Below are positions 61,362-64,000 of a DNA stretch of 64,000 nucleotides, one piece after another. The first letter of the stretch is position 1; the number at the start of each line of letters is the position of its first letter. Under the pieces are notes generated by a model. The model searched no databases. It was not told the DNA's origin and was given only the letters and a program-made list of their open reading frames with translations. A program made the translations under genes and the position numbers. The DNA lies in contig NZ_PYAX01000005.1 of assembly GCF_003014735.1 (NCBI RefSeq), positions 558,001 to 622,000 of the forward strand, read 5' to 3'. This stretch comes from Saccharothrix carnea (GTDB taxonomy: Bacteria > Actinomycetota > Actinomycetes > Mycobacteriales > Pseudonocardiaceae).

Positions 61362-61538
61362 ATGGTGGCTGGTAAGCGAATTGTGTTGGGTGACGGGGGC
61401 ATGTCGACGGTGGAGTACGCGATCGGAACGCTCGCCGCCGCCGCGCTCGCGCTGCTGCTGTTCGCGCTGATGAGCGGTGACTGGGTGCAGGAGCTGCTCC
61501 GGGCCTTGGTGCTGCGGGCCTTCACGGTGGACACGTGA
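61362..61538 (+). CDS. flp: Flp-type pilin (Rv3656c type, DUF4244)
   Basis: A 58-residue prepilin: a short basic leader, a Gly-Met cleavage position then STVEYAIGTLAAAALALLLF, with the Glu+5 of type IV-like pilins and a single hydrophobic helix. It should be the major subunit of the pilus built by TadABC. The ATG at 61362 follows GAGGCTGGGAG. Its stop overlaps the TadE start (GTGA). Confidence 0.88.
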   Translation: MVAGKRIVLGDGGMSTVEYAIGTLAAAALALLLFALMSGDWVQELLRALVLRAFTVDT

Positions 61539-61876
61539 AGCCCGGGCTCGGCGACGACCGGGGCGGGGTGACGGTCGAAGCGGCCGTGGCGGTGTGCGGG
61601 TTGGTCGCCTTGCTCCTCCTGGGCATCGGCGCGGTGATGGCGGTCGTGGACTACCTCCGGTGCACGGACGCGGCGCGGGAGGCGGCACGGCTGGTGGCCC
61701 GGGGTGACGACGCCCGGGTGCGAGGCGTGGTCGAGGGGATCGCGCCCGAGGGCGCCCGGTGGGCGGTGCGAAGAGCGGAGGACACGGCGTCGGTGGAGGT
61801 CACGGTCTCGTGGCTCGGTGTCGAGCTGCGGGGAGGTGCCTACGCGGTGGTCGAACCGGGGGTGGTCGGTGGATGA
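61535..61876 (+). CDS. tadE: TadE-like pseudopilin (Rv3655c type)
   Basis: A 113-residue TadE-family protein: GGVTVEAAVAVCGLVALLLL is the N-terminal processed helix, followed by ALREAARLVARG-like positions (DAAREAARLVARGDD). It is a minor pseudopilin. GTG 61535 overlaps the pilin stop and its own stop overlaps the next start (ATGA). Confidence 0.88.
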   Translation: MKPGLGDDRGGVTVEAAVAVCGLVALLLLGIGAVMAVVDYLRCTDAAREAARLVARGDDARVRGVVEGIAPEGARWAVRRAEDTASVEVTVSWLGVELRGGAYAVVEPGVVGG

Positions 61877-62214
61877 CCGGTGCGGATGACCGCGGGTCGG
61901 CGTCCGTCGTGGCGGTGGCGGTGGGCGCGGTGTGGTTCGGGCTCGTGGCGGTCGGCGTGCACGTCGGCGAGGCCGTCGTGGCCCGGCACCGGGTGGCGGC
62001 GGCGGCCGATCTCGGGGCGTTGGCGGCGGCCGGGCAGCTCGCCGGCGGGGTCGCGCACGCGTGCGCGCGGGCCGAGTGGGTCGTCGAACGGATGGGCGGG
62101 CGGCTGACCGCGTGCCAGGTGGACGGGTGGGAGGTGAGCGTCCGGGTGTCCGGCGAGGGCACGGTGTTCGGCGCGCCCAGCGCGCGTGCCCGGGCAGGTC
62201 CGGCCGAACCGTGA
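61873..62214 (+). CDS. TadG/Rv3654c-like helicase-family-named pilus protein
   Basis: A 113-residue protein with an N-terminal membrane helix (ASVVAVAVGAVWFGLVAVGV) and the TadE/G pattern AAAADLGALAAAGQLAGG. It matches Rv3654c in place and plan. It is the last gene of the coupled Tad unit. Two Cys (HACARAEW, TACQVDGW) may form a disulfide outside the cell. Confidence 0.84.
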   Translation: MTGADDRGSASVVAVAVGAVWFGLVAVGVHVGEAVVARHRVAAAADLGALAAAGQLAGGVAHACARAEWVVERMGGRLTACQVDGWEVSVRVSGEGTVFGAPSARARAGPAEP

Positions 62215-62419
62215 CCCCGGCCCGACGCGACGAACGGTCGTCCGCCGGCGGTGAGCGGACTCACACGACCGCAGATTCGCGGCTTCACGGTGGGTGAGCG
62301 GCCCGCACGCCGTTCTGCCGGCCGCCCCCGCCGGCCGCGCTCGCCGTGCCACAACGACCAGTGGCCGACAAGCGCTTACCAAAACCGCCGGTCATGGCGT
62401 TAGTTCAAGTGGTGGCACC

Positions 62420-62454
62420 GACACGGTGTCGAACAACGCGCGACACGGTGTCGT
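62420..62454. promoter_or_regulatory. Twin 13 bp palindromes before the prim-pol gene
   Basis: CGACACGGTGTCG occurs at 62420-62432 and again at 62442-62454, both perfect about the central base and 22 bp apart centre to centre, so on the same DNA face. They lie 30-64 bp before the ATG at 62484. Likely a cooperative repressor or activator site. Confidence 0.75.
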
Positions 62455-62483
62455 GGACGCAGAACGCAGGAGGCGAACGAAAG

Positions 62484-63086
62484 ATGGAGTGGTCGGATAG
62501 CTGGCGCGGGGCCTTCCGCATCGAGCTGCGCGCAGAGGCGGTCAACCTCGCGTGGCACGGGTGGCCTGTGCTGCCGGGCACCTATCCGGCGGGTGAGCGG
62601 TGGGCCGGGCGCGACGGCGTCGAGGACAGCGGGCCGGTCCCGGTGCACCACGACTGGCAGGAGCGCATCGGCACCAAGGCGGAGCAGGTCGCCACCTGGT
62701 GGGCGGGCCACTCCTACAGCATCCTGCTGGCCACCGGCCACGGCGTGGACGCCGTCGAGGTCGGCGCCGACCTCGGCCGCCGGGCCGCGGTCGAGCTGCG
62801 CGCCGCGGGCATCCCGGTGCCGATCGTGGCCACCCCGGAAGGCCGCTGGATGTTCCTGGTCGCCTCCGGTGGCACGCCGATCACCGACCCGGACGTCACC
62901 CACTACGGCCAGGGCGAGTACGTCCCGCTGCCGCCCAGCCCCGGCCAGGTCGGCGTGGTGCACTGGCGGGTCAAGCCGCAGATCTGCGCGTGGCACCTGC
63001 CGCACGTGGACGTGGTCCGCGAGGCGCTGCTCCAAGCCGCCGACCACACCTCCGACTACGGCCTGGTCGCCGCCGACCGGTCGTGA
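62484..63086 (+). CDS. Bifunctional primase/polymerase (prim-pol) N-terminal domain protein
   Basis: A 200-residue protein with the prim-pol plan: AVNLAWHGWPVLPGTYPAG, GHSYSILLATGHGVDAVEVG (acidic metal site) and GRWMFLVASGG. It is the short free-standing form common in actinomycetes and lacks a helicase part. It may act in DNA repair or be regulatory. The ATG at 62484 follows AGGAGG. Its 3' end overlaps the convergent helicase by 31 bp. Confidence 0.85.
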   Translation: MEWSDSWRGAFRIELRAEAVNLAWHGWPVLPGTYPAGERWAGRDGVEDSGPVPVHHDWQERIGTKAEQVATWWAGHSYSILLATGHGVDAVEVGADLGRRAAVELRAAGIPVPIVATPEGRWMFLVASGGTPITDPDVTHYGQGEYVPLPPSPGQVGVVHWRVKPQICAWHLPHVDVVREALLQAADHTSDYGLVAADRS

Positions 63087-64000
63087 CCGACGTGGCCGTG
63101 CTGAACGTCGTGGTGTCTCTCCCCGACCACCCCGAGCACGACGTCCAGCACGGCCACACCGCCCGCCTTGTCCAGCGGATCGTTGCCGTTCCCGCACTTC
63201 GGCGACTGAACGCAGGACGGGCACCCGGCCGGACACGCGCAAGCCGCGATGGCCTCCCTAGTAGCGACCAACCACGGGATGACCGCGTCGAACCCGCGGT
63301 CGGCGAACCCGGCTCCCCCGGGATGACCGTCGTGCACGAACACCGTCGCCTCCCCGGTGTCCTCGTGCAGCGCGGTCGAGACTCCGCCGATGTCCCAACG
63401 GTCACAGGTCGCGAAGAGCGGTAGCAGGCCGATCGCCGCGTGTTCGGCGGCGTGCAGTGCGCCGGGGACGCGCGCCGGTGTCAGACCGGCGCCCCCCGGC
63501 GCACTGCCCAGCAAACCCGAGGACACCGTGTACCAGACCGCCCGCGTCACCAACGTCTGCGCGGGCAGCGACAGCGGCACCGAGTCGATCACCTGGCCGG
63601 ACGGCAGCTTGCGCAGGTAGCCGACCACCTGCGAGGTCACCTCCACCTCGCCCAGGCACACCGTCACCCCCTCGAACGAGCGCTTCTCCAGCACCCGCAC
63701 CACCGAGATGTCCTTGGTGTCACGGGCGGTCGTCGTCCAGTCCGGCTTCTCCGCGTGCACCATCGCCAGCCCGGCGTCGAGGTCCAGCTCGTCCACCACG
63801 TACGACTCGCCCTGGTGCAGGTAGACGGCACCGGAGTGCACCTGCCAGCACGCCGAGCCCGGGTCGACGGTGCCGAGCATCCGCCCCGAGTCGGCCTCCA
63901 CCACCACGACCTGCTCGCCACCGGACCCGCGGATGTCCACCTGCGCGTGCGGCCGGTCGTGCGACGTCCAGTACCACCCGTTCGGCCGCCGCCGCAGCAC
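63056..64000 (-). CDS. DEAD/DEAH-box helicase with DUF1998 zinc domain, C-terminal part
   Basis: The last 314 residues of a large helicase (Rv3649/MrfA type); the N-terminal ATPase part lies beyond base 64000. Visible are the DUF1998 region (VTRAVWYTVSSGLL; HAAEHAAIGLLPLFATCD; VFVHDGHPGGAGFADRGF) and the four-Cys cluster CACPAGCPSCVQSPKCGNGN. Relatives such as Bacillus MrfA act in repair of mitomycin-type damage. Partial gene. Confidence 0.9.
   Translation of the reverse strand: MLRRRPNGWYWTSHDRPHAQVDIRGSGGEQVVVVEADSGRMLGTVDPGSACWQVHSGAVYLHQGESYVVDELDLDAGLAMVHAEKPDWTTTARDTKDISVVRVLEKRSFEGVTVCLGEVEVTSQVVGYLRKLPSGQVIDSVPLSLPAQTLVTRAVWYTVSSGLLGSAPGGAGLTPARVPGALHAAEHAAIGLLPLFATCDRWDIGGVSTALHEDTGEATVFVHDGHPGGAGFADRGFDAVIPWLVATREAIAACACPAGCPSCVQSPKCGNGNDPLDKAGGVAVLDVVLGVVGERHHDVQHGHVGHDRSAATRP

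Overview
The window is high-GC actinobacterial chromosome. Gene content and order point to the Pseudonocardiales (Saccharothrix/Lentzea/Actinosynnema-like): many GTG starts, ATGA/GTGA stop-start overlaps, an XRE/DUF397 pair, a WhiB protein, a 6C RNA, and long blocks in the order known from Mycobacterium tuberculosis Rv3649-Rv3682. The genus is inferred; I could not run a search.

Layout. 1-9.5 kb: an oxidative-stress group (furA-katA, an FMN reductase, ohr, dps) with an HSL-type esterase, an S9 peptidase coupled to a methyltransferase, and small proteins. 10.6-15.1 kb: a 4.4 kb island integrated in tRNA-Pro(CGG). It has a 44 bp att duplication, arm-type repeats, a STAND (NB-ARC) NTPase with seven near-identical TPR units, and a 5'-truncated tyrosine recombinase containing a LacI-type helix-turn-helix. 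15-24.6 kb: a metallophosphoesterase, a YqeY protein, then ponA2, whiB4/wblA, two ArsA/Get3-like ATPases, a DUF4177 protein and ridA, in mycobacterial order. 25-34.4 kb: lineage-specific genes (two related unknown proteins, a TPR protein, an oxidoreductase, a second sliding-clamp-like protein, an MFS pump) around a NUDIX/metallo-beta-lactamase pair. 34.8-44.2 kb: crp, a small membrane protein, nth, a thioredoxin-like protein, NUDIX, marP, ephE, a holin-like protein, nhaA, acs. 44.4-48.3 kb: GNAT, a Fic-like protein, kynU-kynA with a divergent Lrp regulator. 48.3-54.9 kb: a Bacillus-style MurNAc recycling cluster (nagZ, namZ, amiE-like hydrolase, murR, murQ). 55-64 kb: HAD phosphatase, 6C RNA, the septum-site/TadZ protein, Tad pilus genes (tadA, tadB, tadC, flp, tadE, Rv3654c-like), a prim-pol protein and the C-terminus of a DUF1998 helicase.

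The least explained structure is a 92 bp dispersed repeat present three times (2732, 16726, 31881). Each copy lies between convergent genes, with the same end close to the opposing gene's stop and the other end facing a long GC-skewed low-complexity tract. It carries an imperfect hairpin followed by ATTTTC and shows no coding constraint. The other main candidates for new biology are the effectorless STAND protein with recently duplicated TPR units, a shared operator-like motif in the MurNAc cluster, the twin 13 bp palindromes before the prim-pol gene, and a possible small RNA upstream of a perfect 15 bp terminator stem near 55.1 kb.
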